NCBI RefSeq assembly: GCF_001613265.1
Contig: NZ_BDCA01000001.1
Coordinates: 496,001 to 560,000, forward strand
Length of the DNA: 64,000 bases
Reading direction: 5' to 3'
From: Nocardia vermiculata NBRC 100427
Lineage (GTDB): Bacteria; Actinomycetota; Actinomycetes; Mycobacteriales; Mycobacteriaceae
How positions within the stretch are numbered: the first letter of the stretch is position 1; every line of letters begins with the position of its first letter. The notes beneath the pieces were generated by a model that saw only the letters and a program-made list of their open reading frames with translations, was not told where the DNA came from and ran no database searches. This document shows, one piece after another, positions 17,361 to 26,101 of this stretch. Position numbers and translations under genes: made by a program.

Positions 17361-18380
17361 TCAGATGATGGCGTGCTCCTTCTCGAGGCGCTTACGCAGG
17401 TCGCGCATCAGCCAGTGGGTCGGCGCGAAGCGAATGAACTTGGGGATGAAGCGGTTCACGAAACCGACGAACAGGAAGAGATTCTCGAACCGCCGCTGAT
17501 CGGATTCCGACCACTCGATGCTGTACAACTCCCGGAAGTAGGTGCCCAGGAAACCCTTGGTCAGGAACCGCAGCAGTTCACCGAAGACCAGGCGCAGCGG
17601 CCAGAAGATCATCCGCAGGTGCAGCAGATCGTCGACATAGGCCTGGACCTTGTCGTCGACCACCGCCAGTTCGGACGCCGCATTCCAGTAGACATCGAAC
17701 TCGGCGCGGGTGGCCGGCCACATATCTTCGGTGACCTGCAGCGTGGTCGCCAACGTCGACGACGTCTGATAGAACTCCTCGGCCTGTTCGGGACTCATCT
17801 TGCCGTGCAGCAACTGGTAGGAGTCCTCGAATCCGATGTAGAGGCAGCACGCCACCCACAACTGCAGATTCCGGTCGAAGGCGTTGTACTTCACCTTCGC
17901 ACCCGGATCCGAGCGCACCCGCCGGTGCGCGGTGTTGACCGCCTCGCGGAACAGCCGCTTCTCCTCCTCGCTACCGAGGATCGCGACCGCGAGATACTGC
18001 GTCGTGGTGCGGGCCCGCTTCCACGGGTGCACCATCAGCGCTCCGGTCTCGACCTTGCTGTCGGCCACGCCGTGACCGACACCGGGACGCGCCATCTGCA
18101 TCGCCACATTGGCCGCGGCGCCGGCGAACTGCCAGAAATCGAGGGCATCGGTGAGCGACGGCGGGCGTTTGGTCTCGGAGCGATGGGTCGCCGGAATGTG
18201 GACCCGCGTGCGTTCCGTGGTCAGTGGCACATCGCCGGCGAAGTCGGCGGCATCGAGGGCCGCGGACTCGGCCCGGGTGGGGTGGGCCGTCATGATCCGG
18301 CGCATCCGCTCGGTCCCCTCCTCGTCGGTGCTGGTCGCCAGCTCCGCCTCGGTGGGCACGTAGGACTGCGATGTCGACAT
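17361..18380 (-). CDS. Oxygenase MpaB family protein (DUF2236)
   Basis: A 339-residue, largely helical protein of the DUF2236 family, which includes the rubber oxygenase Lcp and the fungal MpaB mycophenolic-acid oxygenase; these use a b-type haem. The family regions are present: ARPGVGHGVADSK, MVHPWKRARTTTQY, AHRRVR and NLQLWVACCLYIGFEDSY. No signal peptide is present, unlike secreted Lcp. The start at 18380 follows the duplicated TetR gene by 24 nt on the same strand, so the two are likely one transcript. Expected chemistry is oxidative attack on a lipid or isoprenoid, which is inferred from family only. Confidence 0.83.
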   Translation of the reverse strand: MSTSQSYVPTEAELATSTDEEGTERMRRIMTAHPTRAESAALDAADFAGDVPLTTERTRVHIPATHRSETKRPPSLTDALDFWQFAGAAANVAMQMARPGVGHGVADSKVETGALMVHPWKRARTTTQYLAVAILGSEEEKRLFREAVNTAHRRVRSDPGAKVKYNAFDRNLQLWVACCLYIGFEDSYQLLHGKMSPEQAEEFYQTSSTLATTLQVTEDMWPATRAEFDVYWNAASELAVVDDKVQAYVDDLLHLRMIFWPLRLVFGELLRFLTKGFLGTYFRELYSIEWSESDQRRFENLFLFVGFVNRFIPKFIRFAPTHWLMRDLRKRLEKEHAII

Positions 18381-18404
18381 GGCCTTTTCCTTTCACATGA
18401 GTAG

Positions 18405-19691
18405 TCAGTCATTCCTGGAGCGTTGGTTCTCCTGCTCCCGCACCGCGAGCCGGCCGAACAGAGTCGCCTCCATCAGCCCGATCACATGCGTACGCGGACA
18501 GATCCGCTGGTCGTTACCGAAGAGCCGGCCCAGCCCGACGACCAGCCCGAAACCGGCGTGCACCAGAATCCGGGCCTGCGCTCGCGGCAGGTGCGGGCGC
18601 GCATCGACCAGCAACTCCACCCACTCGGCCACCACCAGTCGCTGAATATTGCGCAGGACCTGTTGCTCGTGGGCATCGACGCTGCCGAACTCCGCGAAGT
18701 AGACGAAGGTCAGCTCGCGTTCGGCGAACGAACCCTCGACGTAGAGATCGACCAGTCCGGCCAGCGCCCCTTCCGAGGTCGGCGCCGCGTCGACCGCCGG
18801 AGCAATCGCGGCGGCCATCCGGTCGGCCACCCGCCGGAACGCCGCGGCCAGCAGCGCATCCTTACTGCGGTAGTAGCGATAGACCGCCGAGGCCGCCGAC
18901 AGACCGGCCGCCGCCGCGATATCCTCCACACTCACATTGGGATACCCGCGTTCGTGGAAGAGTTCGACCGCCTTGTTCAGCACCACCTGATGTTTGAACG
19001 AGTGCGGAACCTCGCCCGGCGCTTCGGGTTCGGGCAGCGGGCTCCGCTGCGGCAGATCGACCCGGACCAGCGACCAGGCCGCCTCCGACAACACCACGGC
19101 CAGTGACTTCACCGGCAGATGCGCGTGGTGGTCACCGATGCTGCTGACCACACTGAAGACCGCCACAGCGCGCACCAGAAGTTCCCGCCCGCGCAGCTCG
19201 GGGCGCAATTCTCCGATCAGGGCCCGCAACGCCGAGATGGCCGAACCGAACTGCTGGTCGAAGACCTTGCGGTCCTCGGCGTCGAGATAGCGGGCCTCCC
19301 ACCGGGCCAGCGCCGCGGTCGGCCGGTTCGCGATGGTTTCGGCGATGATTGCGTCGATCACCGTCCGCAGCCGTTCCTCGGCGGGAAGCGCCCGCATCCG
19401 CTCCGGCAGGGTCGCCGCGGTCACCGCGGATGCCGACAACCGCAGCAACTCCTCCCGGAACAGCGCGTACTTACTCGGGTAGTGGCGGTAGAGCGCGGCC
19501 GAGGAGATCCCCAGCCGGCCCGCGATCTCCTCCATACTCACACCGTGGTAGCCGAGTGAACCGAACGCCGCCGCCGATTCGCTCGCGATCTGGGCCCGGC
19601 GGTTCTTCGGCCGCCGACGGATCACCCGCTCCGCATTTCTGGTCGCCGCGGGCAGCGATGTCTTCCCCCGGTCCGCATCTGCACGGCTCAC
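18405..19691 (-). CDS. TetR regulator with two DNA-binding domains
   Basis: A 428-residue fusion of two TetR-type repressor units. Helix-turn-helix 1 is at about residues 31-80 (VSMEEIAGRLGISSAALYRHYPSK) and its ligand-binding helices run to about 215. A second complete HTH follows at 234-281 (VSVEDIAAAAGLSAASAVYRY) with its own C-terminal domain. Ordinary TetR proteins have one unit of about 200 residues. GTG at 19691 is the start. It lies 70 nt after the Mce-associated gene and just before the MpaB-family gene, on the same strand; control of the mce operon, the MpaB gene or both is plausible from position only. Confidence 0.85.
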   Translation of the reverse strand: MSRADADRGKTSLPAATRNAERVIRRRPKNRRAQIASESAAAFGSLGYHGVSMEEIAGRLGISSAALYRHYPSKYALFREELLRLSASAVTAATLPERMRALPAEERLRTVIDAIIAETIANRPTAALARWEARYLDAEDRKVFDQQFGSAISALRALIGELRPELRGRELLVRAVAVFSVVSSIGDHHAHLPVKSLAVVLSEAAWSLVRVDLPQRSPLPEPEAPGEVPHSFKHQVVLNKAVELFHERGYPNVSVEDIAAAAGLSAASAVYRYYRSKDALLAAAFRRVADRMAAAIAPAVDAAPTSEGALAGLVDLYVEGSFAERELTFVYFAEFGSVDAHEQQVLRNIQRLVVAEWVELLVDARPHLPRAQARILVHAGFGLVVGLGRLFGNDQRICPRTHVIGLMEATLFGRLAVREQENQRSRND

Positions 19692-19761
19692 AGTTGTTGT
19701 CCATCCTCGAGTTCGAACGGACCGCGCGGCGACACCGGGCTCGGCGGGGGCCGCACGGCGG

Positions 19762-20508
19762 CTAGGACTGCGGCGGCATCGCCGTCAGCGGGGTGCCGAC
19801 CTTGTCGACCAGCCAGCGGTCACCCTGCTTCTGCAACCGCATCACCGTCGACAGCTGGCCCGGTTCCGGCTTGCCCGCAGTGCCCAGACTGGTGATGGTC
19901 TGCCCGATCACCACGATCGCCTCGGCCGAGTTCTCGTCACCGGATTTGATCGCGCACTGCACCTCGGTCGATTTCGCGACCACCTCTCCCTTGGCCAGCA
20001 CATCGCTGAGATCCTTGCTGTTGGACTCGAACTGCTTCTTCCACTCCCCGGTGGCGCCGGCGAGCACATCGTGGACGTAGGTGTCGAGATGTTTCGCGTC
20101 GTAGGTCGAGACCACCGGCCCGTACGCGCAGGCGGCCTGTCGAGCCTGTGCTTGCGCGGCCAGCACGTCCTCATGGTGCGAGTTCTGCTGATAGAAGTAG
20201 ATGCTGGTGCCCACGGCAGCGCCGAGTACCACCGCGACGGCGGCGCGCAGGCCGACCGCGACACCCCGCCGGCCGAACACCGAACGCAGCGCCGCCCCGC
20301 GCGACATCGACCGGGCCGCTGTGCTTTCGGTATCGGCAACCGCGGGCCCCGGTGTCTCGGCGGGGGCGGGCCGGCCCGCCTCCGCCGCGGATTCGGTCGA
20401 CTGCGCGGCCGGGGTGTGCACCGCGGCATCGGCGCTGCTGCCCTCGGCCTCGCCTGATCCGGCGGGCTGCTCGCGATCGCCGGTGGCACTCGTCTCGTCG
20501 GCGCTCAT
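19762..20508 (-). CDS. Mce-associated membrane protein
   Basis: A 248-residue protein with a long disordered N-terminus rich in Ala, Glu, Ser and Pro (residues 1-75), one membrane helix at about 88-108 and an extracytoplasmic domain of about 140 residues (SIYFYQQNSHHEDVLAAQ onwards). This is the layout of the Mas proteins encoded at the ends of mycobacterial mce operons, thought to stabilise or assist the Mce complex. ATG at 20508 is preceded by AGGAGT. It follows mceF by 10 nt, so it is the last gene of the operon. Confidence 0.85.
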   Translation of the reverse strand: MSADETSATGDREQPAGSGEAEGSSADAAVHTPAAQSTESAAEAGRPAPAETPGPAVADTESTAARSMSRGAALRSVFGRRGVAVGLRAAVAVVLGAAVGTSIYFYQQNSHHEDVLAAQAQARQAACAYGPVVSTYDAKHLDTYVHDVLAGATGEWKKQFESNSKDLSDVLAKGEVVAKSTEVQCAIKSGDENSAEAIVVIGQTITSLGTAGKPEPGQLSTVMRLQKQGDRWLVDKVGTPLTAMPPQS

Positions 20509-20518
20509 AGCTGTACTC

Positions 20519-21712
20519 CTAGTTGTCGGGGACCGTGCCGGGCGGAATCGGCTGGGACATTTCGTTACCGCTGACTCCGGGGGGTGGGCCGGAGCCGTTG
20601 TCCGGCACGTCGGGCCGCGGTGCGTTGGCCGAACCACGAACCTGCAGTGCGGGATCGGAGGTGAGGCAGTAGTTGTAGAGCCGCACCCGGGTATCGGTCA
20701 TGATCTTGGTGGGGGCGACCGGAATGGTGTCGTACTCACAGGTCGGGCGCGGCCAGAAATCGGCGAGAGTGTGATAGGAACCGTCGTGGGCGGGCACACC
20801 CAAGGCCTGAATCCCCTTACGCAGTGCCGGGAACAAGGCCTCGATCGCGGGCTGACGCAGCTTGGCGGCCTTGGTGATGGCGACGAAGTTGGTGATGAGG
20901 TCGGTCATCGGATCCACGTTCTGCGTCACCACACCGCCGAGCGTCGACAACTCGCCCGGTCCCTGGTCGAGGAATGTGCGAATCTCGTTGTCGGCCGCTG
21001 TGGCCTGCTGGAACAGGGCACTGCCGGCGGCGGTCAGCGTCCCGAGATCGGGCTGAGCGTGCGAGGTCGTCTCGGCGATCACCTCGAGGTTCTCGATCAA
21101 CTGCTGGGTCTGCGGCAGCAGATCGTTCAGTCCTGCCATTGCCCGGCTGATGCCGGAGATCATGTTGTGCAACCGGTCCGGTCCACCGGCCAGCGCCTTG
21201 TCCAGTTCGTCGACGATCACGGTGAGCCGGCCGGGGTTCATACCACCGATGAACCCGCTCAGATCGGTCAGCAGATTCTGCACCGGAATCGGTGTGCTGG
21301 TACGGGCCCGCTCCACCACGGCACCGTCGGACAGATAGGGGCCGGTGTCGGCCTCGGGACGGAAGTCCAGGTACTGCTCCCCCGCGGCCGACAGCCGCCC
21401 GACGTGCACGGTGCCACCGACGGGAATCCGTGCGTCGTCGTCGATTTCGGCGATCGCCTCGATCCCGTCACCCGCCACCCGCACATCGGTGACCTCGCCG
21501 ACCCGGGTGCCGCGGAAGGTCACGTCGTTGCCGGCCATGATGCCGCCCGAGTCGGCCAGCTGCACCGTGACATCGAAGGTGTGCGGAATCAGGTTGAACC
21601 GCAAAACATATCGGCCCAGATATCCCGTCCCGATCACCAGTACGACGATCAGACTCAGATTGGCCAGCGCGATCCGGCGCCGGACCACCCAGTTCCACAG
21701 TGGCGTATTCAT
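20519..21712 (-). CDS. mceF: MCE family protein, F position
   Basis: A 397-residue Mce protein: short cytoplasmic tail, membrane anchor at about residues 16-36, then the MCE/MlaD beta-barrel domain (HTFDVTVQLADSGGIMAGND, followed by VTFRGTRVGEV) and a long helical region to about 350, ending in a Pro/Gly-rich tail. Six such subunits form the periplasm-spanning lipid channel in Mce systems. Overlaps mceE by 4 nt and is followed by the Mce-associated gene. Somewhat shorter than the 515-residue mycobacterial Mce1F. Confidence 0.9.
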   Translation of the reverse strand: MNTPLWNWVVRRRIALANLSLIVVLVIGTGYLGRYVLRFNLIPHTFDVTVQLADSGGIMAGNDVTFRGTRVGEVTDVRVAGDGIEAIAEIDDDARIPVGGTVHVGRLSAAGEQYLDFRPEADTGPYLSDGAVVERARTSTPIPVQNLLTDLSGFIGGMNPGRLTVIVDELDKALAGGPDRLHNMISGISRAMAGLNDLLPQTQQLIENLEVIAETTSHAQPDLGTLTAAGSALFQQATAADNEIRTFLDQGPGELSTLGGVVTQNVDPMTDLITNFVAITKAAKLRQPAIEALFPALRKGIQALGVPAHDGSYHTLADFWPRPTCEYDTIPVAPTKIMTDTRVRLYNYCLTSDPALQVRGSANAPRPDVPDNGSGPPPGVSGNEMSQPIPPGTVPDN

Positions 21713-22944
21713 CGGTCACCACCCTGCTGCTGCGGTTCGGTAGGAACCTCCGGTATCGCAGGGGCGGCGGCGTCCGGCGGGACACTGCCGGGAACCGGCT
21801 GGGTGCCGGGGACCTGCCCGGGCTGCATACCGGGTACCGGCTGGGGTGGACTGATCACGCGGCCGAACACCTTCTCGAACACCTGCGTCAAACTTCCGAT
21901 GAAGGCCGGGACATCACCGATTTCGGGCCACCGGCTACCGTGCGGATCGGTCAGGGCACCGATACTCAGATACGACACCGTCGGCATCACGGCCAGGCCC
22001 GGACCACGGAAACTGGCCATCAACGGCGGATACATCTGATTGAGCCCGTCGAGTGCCTGGGTGAGGTTGCCGTCCATCTCGGTGAAACCCGACATGAGTT
22101 TCTGAATGCTGTCGAACAAGCTCAGGAACTGCGGACTCGAGGTGTCGGTGAAGTCACCCAGCGCGGCCATCGTGGTCGACACCTTGGTGGTGAGATCGAC
22201 GATGCGCTGATTGTTCTCGTTCACCAATCCGAGGAGCTGCGGGAAGGTATCGGCGGCCTCGCCGAGTTCCTTCTTCCGTTTCGCGAGCTCACCCGACAGC
22301 GAATCCAGCCCTTGCAACGCGGCATCGATGTCACCGGTGCGCCGATTGAGTGCGGTGATCACACTGGTCAGCTCCCCCAGCAGGTGGGACAGCTGCGGGC
22401 CACGGCCGGAGAACATCGAGTTCATCTGCGAGGTGATCTGCGCGGCCTGGTTGATTCCGCCACCGTTGACCAGCATGGCCACCGACATCATCAGCTGTTC
22501 CACCGACGCCGCCGTCCCGGTGTGATCGGTGCCGATGGTGTCCCCGTCACGCAGTGGTTCCCCGGCCTGCTGCTGCGAGGGCAATGTCATCGCCACGAAC
22601 ATGTCGCCGAGCGGGGTCGCCTGGCGCAACTCGACGGTGGTGCCACGCGGCAACGTGATGTCGGTGCGGATCAGCATCGTCACATCGGCGATGAAGTTGG
22701 TGGTCTCGATACCGGTGACGGTGCCGATATCGGTGCCACCGATGCGCACATGGGCATGATCGGGCAGATTCAGCACATCGGTGAACGCGGCGTGCACGGT
22801 ATATCCGGGCCCGCCGATCCCTGGTTTGGGCATCGGCACGTTCTCCAACGTCGGCCCGCACCCGCTCACGCCGAGCGTTGTAGCGGTCACGAGGGCGGCG
22901 AATGCGGTGCGGCGGTGTATCTTTCGGCCTTTCGATACGGTCAT
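21709..22944 (-). CDS. mceE: MCE family lipoprotein, E position
   Basis: A 411-residue Mce subunit with a lipoprotein signal (lipobox VSGC, acylated Cys29) in place of a membrane anchor, as in LprK/MceE of mycobacteria. The MCE domain follows (GYTVHAAFTDVLNLPDHAHV, then VRIGGTDIGTVTGI), then a helical region, and a Pro-rich tail (PQPVPGMQPGQVPGTQPVPG). Overlaps mceD and mceF by 4 nt each, so the operon is translationally coupled throughout. Confidence 0.9.
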   Translation of the reverse strand: MTVSKGRKIHRRTAFAALVTATTLGVSGCGPTLENVPMPKPGIGGPGYTVHAAFTDVLNLPDHAHVRIGGTDIGTVTGIETTNFIADVTMLIRTDITLPRGTTVELRQATPLGDMFVAMTLPSQQQAGEPLRDGDTIGTDHTGTAASVEQLMMSVAMLVNGGGINQAAQITSQMNSMFSGRGPQLSHLLGELTSVITALNRRTGDIDAALQGLDSLSGELAKRKKELGEAADTFPQLLGLVNENNQRIVDLTTKVSTTMAALGDFTDTSSPQFLSLFDSIQKLMSGFTEMDGNLTQALDGLNQMYPPLMASFRGPGLAVMPTVSYLSIGALTDPHGSRWPEIGDVPAFIGSLTQVFEKVFGRVISPPQPVPGMQPGQVPGTQPVPGSVPPDAAAPAIPEVPTEPQQQGGDR

Positions 22945-24044
22945 TTTCCGCTGATCCCCAGAAGTGCGGCGGTAAGCCCGAAATCGGGACCCATATCGGC
23001 GATCTTGCCGGTACGGCAGCCGTCCAGGCGCATCATCACCCGCTCACAGAAGGTGGACAATGCCTCACCGTCGAGCACCGACTTGTCGAGCAGACCGTGC
23101 AGGCGCAGCGCCTGATGTTCGTAGCTGGTCGCATTGGACAGGTTCTCGAACATCAGCGGTGCCACATCCACGATCTCGGTCAGATTGCGTGCATTGGCGC
23201 GCATCTCGTTGCTGATGGAGACAAAACGTGTCAGCGCGCCGGCGAGCTGATCCTTGTTCTTCCCCACCACCGCGGAGGTGTTGGCAACGAAATCGTTCAA
23301 CTGGGTCAGCACGGCTTGCAGCCCCGGCGCCTGGTCACCGAGCAGTTGGACGAGCTCGGTGATACGGCCGCTGAAATTCCGCACGGTCTGGTCGTTCTGA
23401 GCGATCACCTGAGTGACGTCGTTGAGTTTCACGATCGTGTTCGAAATCTGGTCCTTGTTCGCGAAGGTGGTCTCGAAGGCGCCCGAAAGCGCGTCCAGGG
23501 TTTCGCGTAACCGGTCACCATTTCCGTCGAGCAGGGGAAACAACACCCTGCTGGCCATCGGACCCGATTCGCTGCTGCCCTTCAGGGAGGCGCCGATTTC
23601 GTCGAACGTTTTCATGATCCGGTCGAGTTCGACCGGAACCCTGGTGCGCAGCAACGGAATATGCGCACCGTCGGCGAGTGTCGGCCCGGTGCCCTCGTAG
23701 GCGGGCGCGAGCTCGATGTGCCGGTTGGTGATCAACTGCGGATTCACCAGCGCGGCCATCGCATTCGCCGGCAACTTCACGTTCTTGTCGATCTGCATGA
23801 CCACCTGGACATAGCTGCCCTTGGCCTCGACCGATTCCACCGAACCGACCGGGACGCCCAGCACGTCGACCTCGTTCCCGGCGTACAGACCGGCGACATT
23901 CTCGAAATCCGCACTGATCCGCAGATGTTCACCGAGCGTCTGATCGGCGGCGGTGCCGAGGGTGCCCGGCAACAGCGAACAACTCGAGGTCACGATCCCT
24001 ATCAGGCAGACCGCGGCCAGTGTGGCGAGCGCGCGTAGTTTCAT
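22941..24044 (-). CDS. mceD: MCE family protein, D position, also a lipoprotein
   Basis: A 367-residue Mce subunit. The N-terminus MKLRALATLAAVCLIGIVTS ends in a lipobox TSSC (Cys22), so this D-position protein is also predicted to be lipid-anchored; in the mycobacterial mce operons only the E protein is. The MCE domain has LRISADFENVAGLYAGNEV and DVLGVPVGSVESVE, and the C-terminus carries a Cys-x-Arg-x2-Met...Gly-Cys pair (about residues 334-344). Overlaps mceC by 4 nt (ATGA-type) and mceE by 4 nt. Confidence 0.88.
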   Translation of the reverse strand: MKLRALATLAAVCLIGIVTSSCSLLPGTLGTAADQTLGEHLRISADFENVAGLYAGNEVDVLGVPVGSVESVEAKGSYVQVVMQIDKNVKLPANAMAALVNPQLITNRHIELAPAYEGTGPTLADGAHIPLLRTRVPVELDRIMKTFDEIGASLKGSSESGPMASRVLFPLLDGNGDRLRETLDALSGAFETTFANKDQISNTIVKLNDVTQVIAQNDQTVRNFSGRITELVQLLGDQAPGLQAVLTQLNDFVANTSAVVGKNKDQLAGALTRFVSISNEMRANARNLTEIVDVAPLMFENLSNATSYEHQALRLHGLLDKSVLDGEALSTFCERVMMRLDGCRTGKIADMGPDFGLTAALLGISGK

Positions 24045-25078
24045 CCCTTACACCCCTGTACGACCTGCGCGAAGCACAGCCAGTTGTCCGGGAACAATCC
24101 CCACGGCACGTAGACCTCACCGTAGGGCCCGTTGCCCAGCGCATTGTTGAACTGCCGCAAGGTGACCGGCATGATCTCGTAGAGCCGGTCCAGATTGGCC
24201 TTGTTCTTCTCGAGCCCCTGGGACATGGTGTTCAGATCCCGGATCATGGGGCCGAACTGCCCGTTGTTCTCCAAGCCCATGTCCTGCAGCAACTTCGACA
24301 GTGAGGCGACATTGTCGAGCAGGTTCTTCAACAGCTGTTGGCGCTGCTGCACCGCCTGGCCGATCGCCTCACCCCGGGTCAGCAACATCAGCACACTGTT
24401 CTGATTGTCGGCGACCAGTTGCGAGACCTGATCCATCCCCTTCAACAGGGTGTCGACCTCGTCGCGGCGGTCGTTGATCACCTTGGCAAGAGCACCGATA
24501 CTGTCCAGGGCCTGCACCGCGAGCTGCGGCGAATCACCCATCTGGCGATTCATGGTGTCCAGCGCGGTACGCAGTTTGTCCGGATCGATCCGATCGATCC
24601 GATCGAAGGACGCCTTGTACTGCGGGTCCTGGATCACCTTGCTGAGGTTGTAGGGGACGCTGGTGTGGTCGAGCCGAATCGTGTCGCCCGGCATGTCCTT
24701 ACCCTTGCCCGGCTCGAGATCCACGTGCAGCCGGCCCAGGATCGTCGACATCTCGACTGCCGCGCGCGCATCGTCACCCAGGCGCAGATCGCGGCGGACC
24801 TTCATATCGGCGATCACCTTCGCGCCGTCGAGCCGCACCGCGTGCACCGTTCCGACCTCGATACCGGAAACGTCCACCGTGGCCCCGGACCGCAGCCCGG
24901 CCGCCTGTGCGAATTCGGCGTGAATCGTCTTGTCCCCCAGTTTCGCCTGGGTCAGCACACTGGACCCGACCAGCAGGATCAGCACGGTCGCCGAGGCGAT
25001 CAGGCCCAGCCGCAGGTACCGGTTGCGCAGGAATCCGAGCGCCTTCGGCAGGTTCGGTCGTGGAATTCGCGCCCTCAT
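24041..25078 (-). CDS. mceC: MCE family protein, C position
   Basis: A 345-residue Mce subunit with a basic cytoplasmic start, a membrane anchor at about residues 24-43, the MCE domain (DKTIHAEFAQAAGLRSGATV, then DVSGIEVGTVHAVRLDG) and a helical region. ATG at 25078 overlaps the mceB stop as ATGA; earlier in-frame starts would lie inside mceB. The C-terminus ends in a short Cys-containing segment (NWLCFAQVVQGCKG). Shorter than mycobacterial MceC because it lacks the long Pro-rich tail. Confidence 0.9.
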   Translation of the reverse strand: MRARIPRPNLPKALGFLRNRYLRLGLIASATVLILLVGSSVLTQAKLGDKTIHAEFAQAAGLRSGATVDVSGIEVGTVHAVRLDGAKVIADMKVRRDLRLGDDARAAVEMSTILGRLHVDLEPGKGKDMPGDTIRLDHTSVPYNLSKVIQDPQYKASFDRIDRIDPDKLRTALDTMNRQMGDSPQLAVQALDSIGALAKVINDRRDEVDTLLKGMDQVSQLVADNQNSVLMLLTRGEAIGQAVQQRQQLLKNLLDNVASLSKLLQDMGLENNGQFGPMIRDLNTMSQGLEKNKANLDRLYEIMPVTLRQFNNALGNGPYGEVYVPWGLFPDNWLCFAQVVQGCKG

Positions 25079-26097
25079 CGGCACACCTCCGAATGCCCGT
25101 TGCCGCCGATCTGGGAGAACAGCCCCGGCGGCAGCAGGACACCCCACAGCGATACGTCGAGACCGCAGAAATAGGCATTGGCGTAGGTGCCGTAGCTGGA
25201 GAACTGCGCCACCCGGTTGAGCGCATTGGGCAGCTGCACCGCGGCCCGGTCCAATGCGGCACCGTTGAGCAGCAGCAACGCCACACCGGAGGTCGCCTTG
25301 TTCTGCGCAGCCGCGATTCCCGGCTTCACCTGGGCCACGAGATCGACCAGCGAGTCGGTGGACACCGCCACCTGATCGACCGAGGATTTCAACGCCTCGC
25401 CCTGGGCGTAGAGCCCGTCCATCAGCGATCGGGTCTGGGTGATCAGCGTTTCCAGTTCGCCGCTGCGGTGGGCCAGACCGGCCATCACGCTACTGAGATT
25501 CGACACCACATCGCCCAGGATCTTGTCGCGCTGTCCGAAGGTCCCGGCCAGCTCCGCGGCCTGGGTGATCAGCGCGCTCAGCGACACCTGGTTCCCCTGC
25601 AATGCCTGGATCAACGTGTCGGACAGGGAGTTCACCTGGTCCGGCTGCAGCACCGAGAACAGCGGTTCGAAGCCCGACAGCAATGCGGAGACGTCGAACG
25701 ACGGTTCGGTGTGCTCGATCGGGATGCGCCCACCGGCCGGTAGCGGCTGCCCCGGCTCGTCCCCCGGTGCCAGCGCGACATACCGCTGGCCGATCAGGTT
25801 CTGGTACCGCACCAATGCCTTGGTGGTGGTGGTCAGATGCTGGTCGTTCTGGATGCTGAACTCCACCCCGGCCTCGTAGTCGTCGGCGAAGTCGATCTTG
25901 TCGACCCGCCCGACCCGGACACCGGCCATGCGCACGTCGTCACCGACGCGCAGGCCCAGCACATCGGAGAACACCGCGGAGTACCGGTCGGTCGATCCGG
26001 GCACGGTCCGTTGCAGGGTTCCGTAGATGGTCGAGGTCAGCGCGATCGCGATCACCGCGAACAGGGTGAAGCCGGTCAGTGCCTTCGCGGATTTCAC
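25075..26097 (-). CDS. mceB: MCE family protein, B position
   Basis: A 340-residue Mce subunit starting with GTG at 26097: membrane anchor at about residues 6-27, MCE domain (DRYSAVFSDVLGLRVGDDV, then RMAGVRVGRVDKIDFAD), helical region, and a C-terminus with two cysteines flanking (YFCGLDVS ... EVCR), as in mycobacterial MceB. It starts 4 nt after mceA stops and overlaps mceC. Confidence 0.9.
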   Translation of the reverse strand: MKSAKALTGFTLFAVIAIALTSTIYGTLQRTVPGSTDRYSAVFSDVLGLRVGDDVRMAGVRVGRVDKIDFADDYEAGVEFSIQNDQHLTTTTKALVRYQNLIGQRYVALAPGDEPGQPLPAGGRIPIEHTEPSFDVSALLSGFEPLFSVLQPDQVNSLSDTLIQALQGNQVSLSALITQAAELAGTFGQRDKILGDVVSNLSSVMAGLAHRSGELETLITQTRSLMDGLYAQGEALKSSVDQVAVSTDSLVDLVAQVKPGIAAAQNKATSGVALLLLNGAALDRAAVQLPNALNRVAQFSSYGTYANAYFCGLDVSLWGVLLPPGLFSQIGGNGHSEVCR

Positions 26098-26101
26098 TGC
26101 G

